IMG/VR virus record: IMGVR_UViG_3300045996_002210
Coordinates: 1-25,406 of that record
DNA from: a virus
Length of the DNA stretch: 25,406 bases
Strand: one strand, 5' to 3'
Each line of letters begins with the position of its first letter. Position 1 is the stretch's first letter. Below, one piece after another: positions 16,600 through 21,704 of the stretch. The translations under genes and the position numbers were made by a program. The notes under the pieces were generated by a model. That model saw only the letters and a program-made list of their open reading frames with translations, made no database searches and had not been told where the DNA came from.

Positions 16600-16764
16600 G
16601 TTCGATCAAACGAACCGCACGGTACGAGGGTCTAGCTGAAAGATTGCTAGGTGTGTCCCGACCGTCGTGAGGGTCTGACTCACCCCGTAAGGGGTCAGGT
16701 TGTCAGGTGAGTCCCGCTCGCACTCTGGTGAGAGAACCCCGTTCGATTCGGGGTGTGCGAACCA
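16600..16764 (+). ncRNA. Structured leader RNA with tRNA-like 3' end (candidate)
   Basis: The predicted transcript begins with hairpin GTTCG-ATCAAA-CGAAC (16600-16615). Further helices are CTAGC/GCTAG (16632-16650) within CGGT/ACCG, an 8-bp GACTCACC/GGTGAGTC helix (about 16677-16712) enclosing a CCCC-GTAA-GGGG hairpin, and CTCT-GGTG-AGAG. Then comes a textbook T-arm CCCCG-TTCGATT-CGGGG (16737-16753), acceptor-like TGTGCGA, A and CCA (16762-16764). The acceptor strand can pair with TCGCAC at 16718 or CGCACG at 16617. No normal D-arm or anticodon arm is found, so this is not a standard tRNA. It could be a tRNA-like regulatory RNA, a tRNA-derived attachment-site remnant, or a reduced tmRNA-like relic. 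Confidence 0.42.
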
Positions 16765-16765
16765 T

Positions 16766-16780
16766 GCCCGACAGTCGGGC
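16766..16780. repeat. GCCCGA-CAG-TCGGGC dyad
   Basis: Perfect 15-bp dyad with 6-3-6 layout, three bases upstream of the first GTTTCC dyad. A related GGCCCGATCGGGCC lies in the leader at 21669. Confidence 0.6.
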
Positions 16781-16783
16781 AGC

Positions 16784-16798
16784 GTTTCCATCGGAAAC
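16784..16798. repeat. GTTTCC-N3-GGAAAC dyad, copy 1
   Basis: Centre ATC. It ends 23 bases before the ATG of the first rightward gene, upstream of its GGAG ribosome site. Confidence 0.9.
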
Positions 16799-16821
16799 AG
16801 CAGATAGGAGACAGAACCATC

Positions 16822-17298
16822 ATGAACAACAACCAGGTCATCGCTGGCATCCGCACTCGGGTGACCCGCAGCGTGCAGAACGCATTGGAGATCGGCGAGT
16901 ACGTCTCACAGTGGGATGGGTCGCTGCAGGCCTTGGCGGACGCCCTGGACGGCGACGTCAGCAAGGGCACGCTCTCGAAGTGCCACACGATGTTCAAGCA
17001 TTGGGGCACCGACGCCGCCAAGTGCGTGGCGGACGTCAAGGCCGCTGGCATGGGCTCGGGCTGGACTGAGGGCTACAACCTGCTCAAGCAGACGGCGGAG
17101 ACGCCCACCGTTTCCGACGGAAACGACGAGGGCGAGCCCGAGGGCGAGACGGCTGGCACGGCCGATCCTCGGCGCATCGTCAAGATCGACCTCGACGACC
17201 CGTTGGCCGCCCTGCTCAAGCTCGACACCGCCGATGTGGCCGCCCTGGCCACGGCCGTGGCCGCCATCCTGGTCGACCGTGAGTTGGTGGCCGCCTGA
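16822..17298 (+). CDS. First rightward gene; possible DNA-binding protein, 158 aa
   Basis: ATG at 16822 is chosen because a TAGGAG site precedes it and the frame upstream runs through the leader RNA and dyad. The N-terminal 85 residues are helical with a possible helix-turn-helix (ALADALDGDVSKGTLSKCHTM region, about residues 37-57). The middle is an acidic Glu/Gly/Thr linker (about 90-118). The C-terminus is a short helical LLKLDTADVAALATAVAAILV segment. It is the first gene of the arm and carries a dyad copy inside its coding region (VSDGN). It could be the protein that recognises the dyads, but this is speculative. No family recognised. Confidence 0.8.
   Translation: MNNNQVIAGIRTRVTRSVQNALEIGEYVSQWDGSLQALADALDGDVSKGTLSKCHTMFKHWGTDAAKCVADVKAAGMGSGWTEGYNLLKQTAETPTVSDGNDEGEPEGETAGTADPRRIVKIDLDDPLAALLKLDTADVAALATAVAAILVDRELVAA
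17110..17124. repeat. GTTTCC-N3-GGAAAC dyad, copy 2 (inside gene)
   Basis: Centre GAC. It lies in-frame within the first rightward gene, where it codes Val-Ser-Asp-Gly-Asn in the acidic linker. Confidence 0.9.
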
Positions 17299-17316
17299 AC
17301 CCTGACCTATGATCAG
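17284..17316 (+). promoter_or_regulatory. Promoter with CTGACC-type -10 box
   Basis: TTGGTG (17284-17289), 18-base spacer, TATGAT (17308-17313) inside CTGACCTATGATCAG (17302-17316). It starts just after the stop of the first gene and would drive the 51-aa gene and those after it. Confidence 0.62.
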
Positions 17317-17329
17317 TGACACCATCGCC

Positions 17330-17353
17330 CTGTCACCGCTTCGGCGGTGGCAG
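17330..17353 (+). other. 10-bp leader hairpin with UUCG tetraloop
   Basis: CTGTCACCGC-TTCG-GCGGTGGCAG, fully paired as RNA with one G-U. It begins about 10 bases after the predicted start site and has no U-run, so a 5' stabiliser or attenuator is more likely than a terminator. Confidence 0.6.
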
Positions 17354-17381
17354 GCCATGGGGCCATTCGGTCGCCAGCAGC

Positions 17382-17396
17382 GTTTCCACTGGAAAC
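17382..17396. repeat. GTTTCC-N3-GGAAAC dyad, copy 3
   Basis: Centre ACT. It ends 25 bases before the ATG at 17422, upstream of a GAGAAAGGGG ribosome site. Confidence 0.9.
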
Positions 17397-17421
17397 GCCC
17401 AACGAGAGAAAGGGGCCCGCC

Positions 17422-17577
17422 ATGGGCGAGCGCAAGCCATCCACCGTCGACAAGATCCTCGATCTGATCGACCGTGCCCTCGACGAGTACGACGAGGCGA
17501 AGCGCAACTTCGCCTACCTGGACGACCCGTACGCACTGGCCGCCCGCCGCGGCGTCATCGGTGCGCAGTTCGTCTGA
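17422..17577 (+). CDS. Small acidic/helical protein, 51 aa
   Basis: ATG with an AAAGGGG ribosome site. It has a helical first half (TVDKILDLIDRALDEYDEAK) with regular charge spacing, and no cysteines or membrane span. It lies alone between two dyads and would be the first gene of the transcript from the 17308 box. Function unknown. Confidence 0.68.
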   Translation: MGERKPSTVDKILDLIDRALDEYDEAKRNFAYLDDPYALAARRGVIGAQFV

Positions 17578-17579
17578 CC

Positions 17580-17594
17580 GTTTCCAACGGAAAC
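17580..17594. repeat. GTTTCC-N3-GGAAAC dyad, copy 4
   Basis: Centre AAC. It starts two bases after the preceding stop codon and ends 22 bases before the next ATG. Confidence 0.9.
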
Positions 17595-17616
17595 GCTGAG
17601 TGAGAGGATCACACCG

Positions 17617-17958
17617 ATGACCACGACCCCGCTGGGCACCTGGCTCGTCTACGCCAGGCCCGACGACCCGTACACCGACCACGTCGGCCGAGTGATCGGC
17701 GACGAGGGCGACAACGCCGACGAGATGGACTACGGCGATGACGTCGGGTTCGTCACGCTCGAGTTCCCCATCGCCATGCGTGGCTCCGATGGCCGCCGCA
17801 TCCAGTACTACACCGTCAAGCGCTCCGCCTGCCGCCTGGCCGACGCCTACGACGTGACCGCCCTCGTCGACGAGTGCCACACGGCCATCGTCGAGGCTGA
17901 GCGGGTCAGATGGGAGCACCAGCAGCTGCTGGCGTCCCTGCCTCAGCACGTCGACTGA
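17617..17958 (+). CDS. Hypothetical protein, 113 aa
   Basis: ATG preceded by a GAGAGGA ribosome site right after a dyad. An N-terminal beta-like part (TWLVYARPDDPYTDHVGRVIGDE) precedes an acidic loop, a VGFVTLEFPI strand and a helical C-terminus (residues about 80-110). It resembles small phage proteins with an SH3-like barrel at the N-terminus, but no family is assigned. Confidence 0.72.
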   Translation: MTTTPLGTWLVYARPDDPYTDHVGRVIGDEGDNADEMDYGDDVGFVTLEFPIAMRGSDGRRIQYYTVKRSACRLADAYDVTALVDECHTAIVEAERVRWEHQQLLASLPQHVD

Positions 17959-17964
17959 GCCCAC

Positions 17965-17979
17965 GTTTCCACTGGAAAC
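17965..17979. repeat. GTTTCC-N3-GGAAAC dyad, copy 5
   Basis: Centre ACT. It starts six bases after the preceding stop and lies 20 bases upstream of the box at 18000, so it could overlap RNA polymerase contacts. Confidence 0.9.
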
Positions 17980-17999
17980 GGTGAGGCACCGACCACACC

Positions 18000-18014
18000 C
18001 TGTCCTACAATCGG
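18000..18014 (+). promoter_or_regulatory. CTGACC-type -10 box (CTGTCCTACAATCGG)
   Basis: TACAAT (18006-18011) is the candidate -10. The right half is less symmetric than in other copies and no strong -35 is seen. The next ATG is at 18045. Confidence 0.52.
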
Positions 18015-18044
18015 GGCACCCACACACAGAGAGGATGGCCTACG

Positions 18045-18242
18045 ATGGCCTTCAAGCCCTGCACGACCGCATGGACGGTCGGCAACCGAGTCCAGGCCCA
18101 CCCCGCCACCGATGCGTGGATGATGGGCGACCGCTTCGGCGAGATCGTCGTCATCGGCAGCAAGCTCGTCCATGTCCGCATGGACCGCTCGGGCCGCCTG
18201 CTCAAGTTCCGCCCCGAGAACCTGATCGGCATCTGGCAATGA
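18045..18242 (+). CDS. Small SH3-like barrel protein, 65 aa
   Basis: The ATG at 18045 has an AGAGAGG site 11 bases upstream; an earlier ATG at 18034 is in another frame. Beta-strand pattern VGNRVQAHP, RFGEIVVIGSKLVHVRMDRSGRLLKF ends in ENLIGIW, typical of small phage KOW/SH3-like proteins. Such proteins often bind nucleic acid or partners. The stop overlaps the next ATG. Confidence 0.72.
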   Translation: MAFKPCTTAWTVGNRVQAHPATDAWMMGDRFGEIVVIGSKLVHVRMDRSGRLLKFRPENLIGIWQ

Positions 18243-18394
18243 GGGGCATCACGGGCCAGCAGCCACGCACGGTGTGGCCGTGGCGTGACGTCGAGCACGC
18301 CTACAAGACCGTCGACGACGACGGCAAGCGCTGGGTGCTCGTCTGGGACGAGCAGCAGGGCACCGTCCTCGCACCGTGGGAGGGCACCGAGTGA
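18239..18394 (+). CDS. Small protein, 51 aa
   Basis: ATGA overlap with the previous gene implies translational coupling. Tryptophan-rich (VWPWRDV, RWVLVWDEQ) with alternating beta pattern. Function not recognised. Confidence 0.62.
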   Translation: MRGITGQQPRTVWPWRDVEHAYKTVDDDGKRWVLVWDEQQGTVLAPWEGTE

Positions 18395-18552
18395 TCGTCG
18401 TCGCCATCCTGCTCGCCTGGGTCGCCCTGTCGATCCCCGTCGCCCTGATCCTCGGCCGACTGTGCCGTGGTGCCAGCAGCGTTTCCACTGGAAACGAGGA
18501 AGAGAGAGAGAACCATGCCGCACGCACTCATCCTCATGCCCGCCAGGGCTGA
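18391..18552 (+). CDS. Small single-span membrane protein, 53 aa
   Basis: GTGA overlap with the previous stop. One strong hydrophobic segment at the N-terminus (VIVVAILLAWVALSIPVALIL), then a short Cys/Arg region. The frame then runs straight through dyad copy 6 (read as VSTGN) and into the next gene's first codons. The C-terminal half is therefore encoded by the next gene's leader and is likely unconstrained. Real but weakly supported. Confidence 0.48.
   Translation: MIVVAILLAWVALSIPVALILGRLCRGASSVSTGNEEERENHAARTHPHARQG
18481..18495. repeat. GTTTCC-N3-GGAAAC dyad, copy 6
   Basis: Centre ACT, preceded by GCCAGCAGC exactly as in copy 3. It ends 19 bases before the next ATG. Confidence 0.9.
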
Positions 18553-18778
18553 GGCCTACAGCTACCACCCGATCGTCGGGCGGATCAGCTCCACCATCGA
18601 CTTCTGCTGGGGCTGCGAGCGCCCGCAGGTCATCGACGCCTCCCGCATCACGGAGTGGGTCGTGGCCCGTGTCGAGGCCGACGGCCGTGACCGCCTGGAC
18701 TACCTGGTCGACTACCAGGTGGGCCGCCTGCTGTCGGGCCTGTACCCGTCCTACGTTTCCACTGGAAACGGCTCATGA
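18515..18778 (+). CDS. Hypothetical protein with CxxC, 87 aa
   Basis: ATG after a GAGGAAGAGAGAG leader. It contains FCWGCERPQ (a CxxC pair at residues 31-34) and a helical EWVVARVEADGRDRLDYLVDY segment. The last residues before the stop (VSTGN) are coded by dyad copy 7, so the repeat forms the gene's 3' end. The stop overlaps the next ATG. Function unknown. Confidence 0.7.
   Translation: MPHALILMPARAEAYSYHPIVGRISSTIDFCWGCERPQVIDASRITEWVVARVEADGRDRLDYLVDYQVGRLLSGLYPSYVSTGNGS
18755..18769. repeat. GTTTCC-N3-GGAAAC dyad, copy 7
   Basis: Centre ACT. It lies at the 3' end of one gene, in frame, and ends five bases before the next ATG. Confidence 0.9.
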
Positions 18779-18960
18779 GCGCCTACGACCCCTGCTTCGT
18801 GTGCTGGGAGCCCATCGACGACGGCGACGAGCCACACACCAACCACGACCCCCGCTGTCCCGCTGCACGGGACGTGGACGCCGAGTGCGCCCTGTACGGC
18901 GACTGCGGGCCTGACGTCCACGAGGGGTGCTGCCCAACCTGCAAGGACGACGAACCATGA
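18775..18960 (+). CDS. Cysteine-rich zinc-binding-type protein, 61 aa
   Basis: Nearly all of the sequence is metal-ligand motif: C7-x2-C10, H21, H24, C28, C38, C44, H49, C52-C53-x2-C56. Likely a small zinc protein. ATGA overlaps at both ends suggest coupled translation with neighbours. No specific function assigned. Confidence 0.68.
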   Translation: MSAYDPCFVCWEPIDDGDEPHTNHDPRCPAARDVDAECALYGDCGPDVHEGCCPTCKDDEP

Positions 18961-19124
18961 TCGTCCGCATCTGGCTCGCCCTCGTCGAGCGAGCCCTCCA
19001 CGCCATCACAGGTGGCACCCTGATCGTCGACGTGGACGCCACACGGCAAGCCATGACCGACTTCGCCTGGGAAGCGTTCGGCATCCGCCTGGCGTTTCCA
19101 GAGGAAACGACGACTGAACCCTGA
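18957..19124 (+). CDS. Small protein, 55 aa
   Basis: ATGA start overlap. A hydrophobic-helical N-terminus (IVRIWLALVERALHAITGG) could be an amphipathic helix. Dyad copy 8 and the stop codon both lie in the last codons, and the TGA itself is part of the following CTGACC box. Function unknown. Confidence 0.58.
   Translation: MIVRIWLALVERALHAITGGTLIVDVDATRQAMTDFAWEAFGIRLAFPEETTTEP
19094..19108. repeat. GTTTCC-N3-GGAAAC dyad, copy 8
   Basis: Centre AGA. Overlaps the end of a gene and sits where the -35 of the following box would be, so binding could block RNA polymerase. Confidence 0.9.
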
Positions 19125-19135
19125 CCTACGGTCAG
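19121..19135 (+). promoter_or_regulatory. CTGACC-type -10 box (perfect dyad)
   Basis: CTGACCTACGGTCAG, with TACGGT (19127-19132) as -10. It overlaps the stop codon of the preceding gene. The ADP-ribosyltransferase-like gene starts at 19157 after an AGAGAGGAAGAGAG leader. Confidence 0.58.
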
Positions 19136-19156
19136 ACCACACAGAGAGGAAGAGAG

Positions 19157-19615
19157 ATGACGTTCACCCTGGACGAGGCCGTGGCCGAAGCGGCCGACAA
19201 GGGCCTGATCGATCCCACGTTCGGATACCACGGCACCCGTGGTCACTTCAAGGTCGGCGACTACATCCTGCCCTCGGACGAGGTCAAGCAGCAGAACCCG
19301 TCGCACGAGCCGAACTTCTCGATCAGCGACAAGACGCGGGCCTACTTCACGGCAGGAGCGTTCGACTCCACGCTCTACGCCTGGGGCGGCTGCGACACGT
19401 CAATCGACTGCGCCTGGCAGTGGGCGAAGTCCAGCCATGACCGCACCTGGCGGCTCGCCCCCGAGCAGGTGGACACCATCCTCGGCCCGCCCGTTGTGCT
19501 CAAGGTCGAGCCCGAGGGCGAGGTTCGTGGCGACCGCAACTTCTGGTACGGCGAGCCACGCCCCGAACTGACCGCCGACCGCCTGCGCATCGTCGAGATC
19601 ATCATCAAACCCTGA
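19157..19615 (+). CDS. Arr-like ADP-ribosyltransferase (probable)
   Basis: 152 aa. Pattern matches the rifampin ADP-ribosyltransferase (Arr) family: GYHGT with H25 near the N-terminus, RAYFTAGAF with Y63, and KVEPEGEVRGDRN with D126, then RLRIV near the end. H-Y-D is the known Arr catalytic triad; Arr uses NAD to modify a small-molecule hydroxyl. The central part has an unusual Trp/Cys-rich stretch (WGGCDTSIDCAWQWA). In phages ADP-ribosyltransferases often modify host RNA polymerase or other proteins, so the substrate is unknown. Resemblance was judged by eye; length is close to Arr. It has its own box and leader, implying individual control. Confidence 0.7.
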   Translation: MTFTLDEAVAEAADKGLIDPTFGYHGTRGHFKVGDYILPSDEVKQQNPSHEPNFSISDKTRAYFTAGAFDSTLYAWGGCDTSIDCAWQWAKSSHDRTWRLAPEQVDTILGPPVVLKVEPEGEVRGDRNFWYGEPRPELTADRLRIVEIIIKP

Positions 19616-19626
19616 CCTACGGTCAG
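19612..19626 (+). promoter_or_regulatory. CTGACC-type -10 box (perfect dyad)
   Basis: CTGACCTACGGTCAG, identical to the 19121 copy and containing the preceding gene's stop codon. TACGGT (19618-19623) is the candidate -10. One base separates it from dyad copy 9, which would start at about +1 of the transcript. Confidence 0.58.
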
Positions 19627-19627
19627 C

Positions 19628-19642
19628 GTTTCCAACGGAAAC
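19628..19642. repeat. GTTTCC-N3-GGAAAC dyad, copy 9
   Basis: Centre AAC. It abuts the preceding box and ends 12 bases before the ATG at 19655. Confidence 0.9.
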
Positions 19643-19654
19643 AGAGAGGAACAC

Positions 19655-20551
19655 ATGAAAGAACTGACCGAACTGCTCGAGCCCTACGCCGCCGACATGG
19701 AGATCCGCTTCCACCTCGGCGCCGCGGCGGGCGCCCGCTGGCGCTCCATCGGCGACGCCTACGCCCTCTTCGGCGAGGTGCGTGAGCGCTACGGCTTCGC
19801 CCCTGCCAAGACTCGCATCCCGCTGCTCACGCCGCCCGATGCCAACATGAAGCTGGACAAGGCGACCACACCCAGCTTCGGGCTGACCATCCAGCACTAC
19901 GTGCAGAAGCTGTCGACGGGGCTGACGGTGAACGCCTGCCCGTTCGCTGGCGACTGCGTCAAGGTGTGCGTGCTGGACAACGGCATGGGCCGCTACAGCA
20001 GGGTGCAGCTGGCTCGCCGTGCGAAGACCGAGTTCCTGGTGGAGTACCCGAGGGAGTTCGCCACCCTGCTCGGCTACGAGCTTGCGATGGCCGTCAAGAA
20101 GCACGGCAAGATCCTGTTCCGCCCCAACGTGAACAGCGACGTCGCCTGGGAGCGCCTGCTGCCCTCGCTGGTGAACGGCCACATCGACGGCGTCACCAGC
20201 TACGGCTACAGCAAGCGGCCCGAAGTGCTGGACACCAACGGCTGGCTCGGCACGCACTATCGGGTGGCGTACAGCTGGAACGAGAAGAGCGACCCCGACG
20301 CCATCGAGGAGTTCATCGTGGCTGGCGGCTCCGTGGCCGTGGTCACGTCCCGCAAGAAGGGTGAGCCCGTGGCGGACGCGATCAAGCTCGGCGAGTGGGA
20401 GTACAGCGAGGGCGGCGACGACACGCCGCACCTAATGGACGCCGACGCCACCGACGAGTGGATCTTCACCGACGGCGCCATCGGCGACCTCTCGGCGAAG
20501 GGCAAGGCCCGCTCGCTCGTCGGCAAATCAGGCTTCGTCGTCACTGTGTAG
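19655..20551 (+). CDS. Cysteine-cluster protein, resembles phage gp88 family, 298 aa
   Basis: ATG with an AGAGAGGA ribosome site. The core has LLTPPDANMKLDKA, then ACPFAGDCVKVC (C95-x5-C101-x3-C105), RYSRVQLARRAKTEFL, a GKILFRPNVNSDVAWERL segment and later a SYGYSKRPEVLD region. Cysteine trio plus the following helix resembles the gp88 domain of phages as I recall it, whose function is not known. The cysteines could hold a metal or iron-sulphur cluster, but there is no classical radical-SAM CxxxCxxC. Largest complete protein of the right arm in this window. Its expression is set by the box and dyad immediately upstream. Confidence 0.75.
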   Translation: MKELTELLEPYAADMEIRFHLGAAAGARWRSIGDAYALFGEVRERYGFAPAKTRIPLLTPPDANMKLDKATTPSFGLTIQHYVQKLSTGLTVNACPFAGDCVKVCVLDNGMGRYSRVQLARRAKTEFLVEYPREFATLLGYELAMAVKKHGKILFRPNVNSDVAWERLLPSLVNGHIDGVTSYGYSKRPEVLDTNGWLGTHYRVAYSWNEKSDPDAIEEFIVAGGSVAVVTSRKKGEPVADAIKLGEWEYSEGGDDTPHLMDADATDEWIFTDGAIGDLSAKGKARSLVGKSGFVVTV

Positions 20552-20552
20552 C

Positions 20553-20567
20553 CTGATCTACAGTCAG
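20553..20567 (+). promoter_or_regulatory. CTGACC-type -10 box (CTGATCTACAGTCAG)
   Basis: TACAGT (20559-20564) is a good -10. It lies one base after the preceding TAG stop and 12 bases before dyad copy 10. Confidence 0.56.
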
Positions 20568-20579
20568 ACAATCGCAACC

Positions 20580-20594
20580 GTTTCCACTGGAAAC
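20580..20594. repeat. GTTTCC-N3-GGAAAC dyad, copy 10
   Basis: Centre ACT. It ends 18 bases before the ATG at 20613 and is followed at once by an AGAGAGAGGAAG ribosome-site region. Confidence 0.9.
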
Positions 20595-20612
20595 AGAGAG
20601 AGGAAGAAGAAC

Positions 20613-20912
20613 ATGAGCAAGAGCAACACACAGCGGCGACAGGAGTTCGCCGCCGCCATGGCGGCGCTGCACGCCGCCGAGCAGAGGGCGGCCGAGGCCG
20701 CTCGCAACCTGCCCAAGCTGCCCCGCAACGTGTCAGGCCAGGTCCATGAGCCAGGGATCCTGCGGGTCGAGGGCGACCTCGAGTTCGAGGACGGCAGCTG
20801 GTTCTGCCCGACCGACGGGCATAGCTCGTACGGCGAGACGGGCGCCTTCGAGTACGTCGTGGGCTACGACGGCCAGGTCTACGCCACGCCCGAGAGGATC
20901 GAGTGGTCATGA
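20613..20912 (+). CDS. Hypothetical protein, 99 aa
   Basis: An N-terminal Ala/Gln/Glu helix (residues 5-35, likely coiled coil) and a C-terminal beta part (GILRVEGDLEFEDGSWFCPTD, YVVGYDGQVYATPERIEW). The stop overlaps the next ATG. Function unknown. Confidence 0.72.
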   Translation: MSKSNTQRRQEFAAAMAALHAAEQRAAEAARNLPKLPRNVSGQVHEPGILRVEGDLEFEDGSWFCPTDGHSSYGETGAFEYVVGYDGQVYATPERIEWS

Positions 20913-21232
20913 GCTTCGAGCCACCCACCGAACCAGCCCGCTACGCCAGCCGCTTCGACCCGTGCATCTGGGTCGAGGACGACGGCACCATCAGCGCCTC
21001 ATGGGGCGGGTCGTACTGCGACTCGGCCATCCTGCCCTCGTACGACGTCCTGCCGAACGATGAGACGGGCCTCGACGAGCCAACGCCGAGCCAGCTGCTC
21101 GACGAGCGCCTGGACTCCATCCGCGACGTGTTCGCCCACTACGACGCCATCGGCACGGTCGACAGCGTCGACGAGGGCGAACTGCTCGAGGCGCTGGTGC
21201 GCCTCGTCCGCCCCTTCTTCGAGGAGGCATGA
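20909..21232 (+). CDS. Hypothetical protein, 107 aa
   Basis: The ATG at 20909 overlaps the previous stop (ATGA); a GTG at 20903 is possible but less likely. Beta-rich start (CIWVEDDGTISASWGGSYCD), then a helical C-terminus with LLDERLDSIRDVFAHYDAIG. Acidic. Function unknown. Confidence 0.7.
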   Translation: MSFEPPTEPARYASRFDPCIWVEDDGTISASWGGSYCDSAILPSYDVLPNDETGLDEPTPSQLLDERLDSIRDVFAHYDAIGTVDSVDEGELLEALVRLVRPFFEEA

Positions 21233-21519
21233 TGACCGCTCTCGCCATCTTTGGCCCGAACGGGCACGGACCCGACGAGCCCCCGTTCCATGTCCACGCC
21301 GTCGGCTGCGCTGACACCTTTAGGCGTCGCTACGCCACCTGCGAGTACTACAAGGAGGACTTCGACTCTCTGCGGGAGCTGGTCGAGTCGTACTACGACG
21401 GCCAGCTACAGGACAACGCAGACGACCCCGCTGGGTGGGGCGAATGGGAGGCGTACATCGACGAGTTCAAGGTCTTCCCGTGCGTGAAGGGCCTCGTCGA
21501 CGTCGCGGCGGTGCCATGA
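21229..21519 (+). CDS. Hypothetical protein, 96 aa
   Basis: Consecutive ATGs at 21229 and 21232; the first overlaps the previous stop. Contains FHVHAVGCADTFRRRY, a motif I associate with a widespread family of small phage proteins without known function, and an acidic DSLRELVESYYDGQ helix. Function unknown. Confidence 0.7.
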   Translation: MMTALAIFGPNGHGPDEPPFHVHAVGCADTFRRRYATCEYYKEDFDSLRELVESYYDGQLQDNADDPAGWGEWEAYIDEFKVFPCVKGLVDVAAVP

Positions 21520-21623
21520 TAGGAGCGGTGGACCGCGAGACGTGGGGCGACAGGCTGCTGTGGATCTACGCCATCGTCATGGCTGGCGTGACCGTCGCCA
21601 CCATCGTCTCCTGGATCACATAA
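21516..21623 (+). CDS. Small membrane protein, 35 aa
   Basis: ATGA overlap with the previous gene; a GTG at 21528 after ATAGGAG is an alternative start. One hydrophobic segment (LLWIYAIVMAGVTVATIV) near the C-terminus. Below the usual size for confident calling. Confidence 0.5.
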   Translation: MIGAVDRETWGDRLLWIYAIVMAGVTVATIVSWIT

Positions 21624-21627
21624 TCGT

Positions 21628-21660
21628 TTGACGGGGACGTAAACCCTGTGCTATAGTCAG
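21628..21660 (+). promoter_or_regulatory. Promoter with CTGACC-type -10 box and good -35
   Basis: TTGACG (21628-21633), 18-base spacer, TATAGT (21652-21657) inside CTGTGCTATAGTCAG (21646-21660). This copy has the clearest -35 and supports reading the whole family as promoters. Confidence 0.75.
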
Positions 21661-21668
21661 TAATAGAC

Positions 21669-21682
21669 GGCCCGATCGGGCC
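21669..21682. repeat. GGCCCGATCGGGCC leader palindrome
   Basis: Perfect 14-bp palindrome about 11 bases after the -10 box. It takes the position that the GTTTCC dyad has in other leaders. Confidence 0.65.
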
Positions 21683-21704
21683 ACGAATAGAGGAGAACAC
21701 AGCA

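Larger units (their letters stand above)
15779..16821. other. Divergent intergenic control region, about 1 kb
   Basis: No convincing protein gene lies here: the open frames are low-complexity and lack ribosome sites. The stretch holds the starts of both transcription arms. It contains C-run blocks, several dyads, a locally AT-richer stretch with ATCAT repeats around 16310-16335, a rightward promoter and a structured leader. It could include the packaging site or replication origin, but neither is proven. No clear leftward promoter was identified. Confidence 0.7.

Noticed and set aside
16687-16764. A complete tRNA gene ending in CCA
   Set aside because: The T-arm and acceptor end fit, but no 5' acceptor at the right distance, D-arm or seven-base anticodon loop with U33 could be built. 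Kept only as a tRNA-like RNA.
16753-16821. Upstream extension of the first rightward gene
   Set aside because: It would start inside the T-arm and read through the dyads; the ATG at 16822 has a proper GGAG site.
16906-18027. 373-codon minus-strand frame opposite the first rightward genes
   Set aside because: Antisense shadow of four genes with good ribosome sites and dyads; composition is typical of shadow frames.
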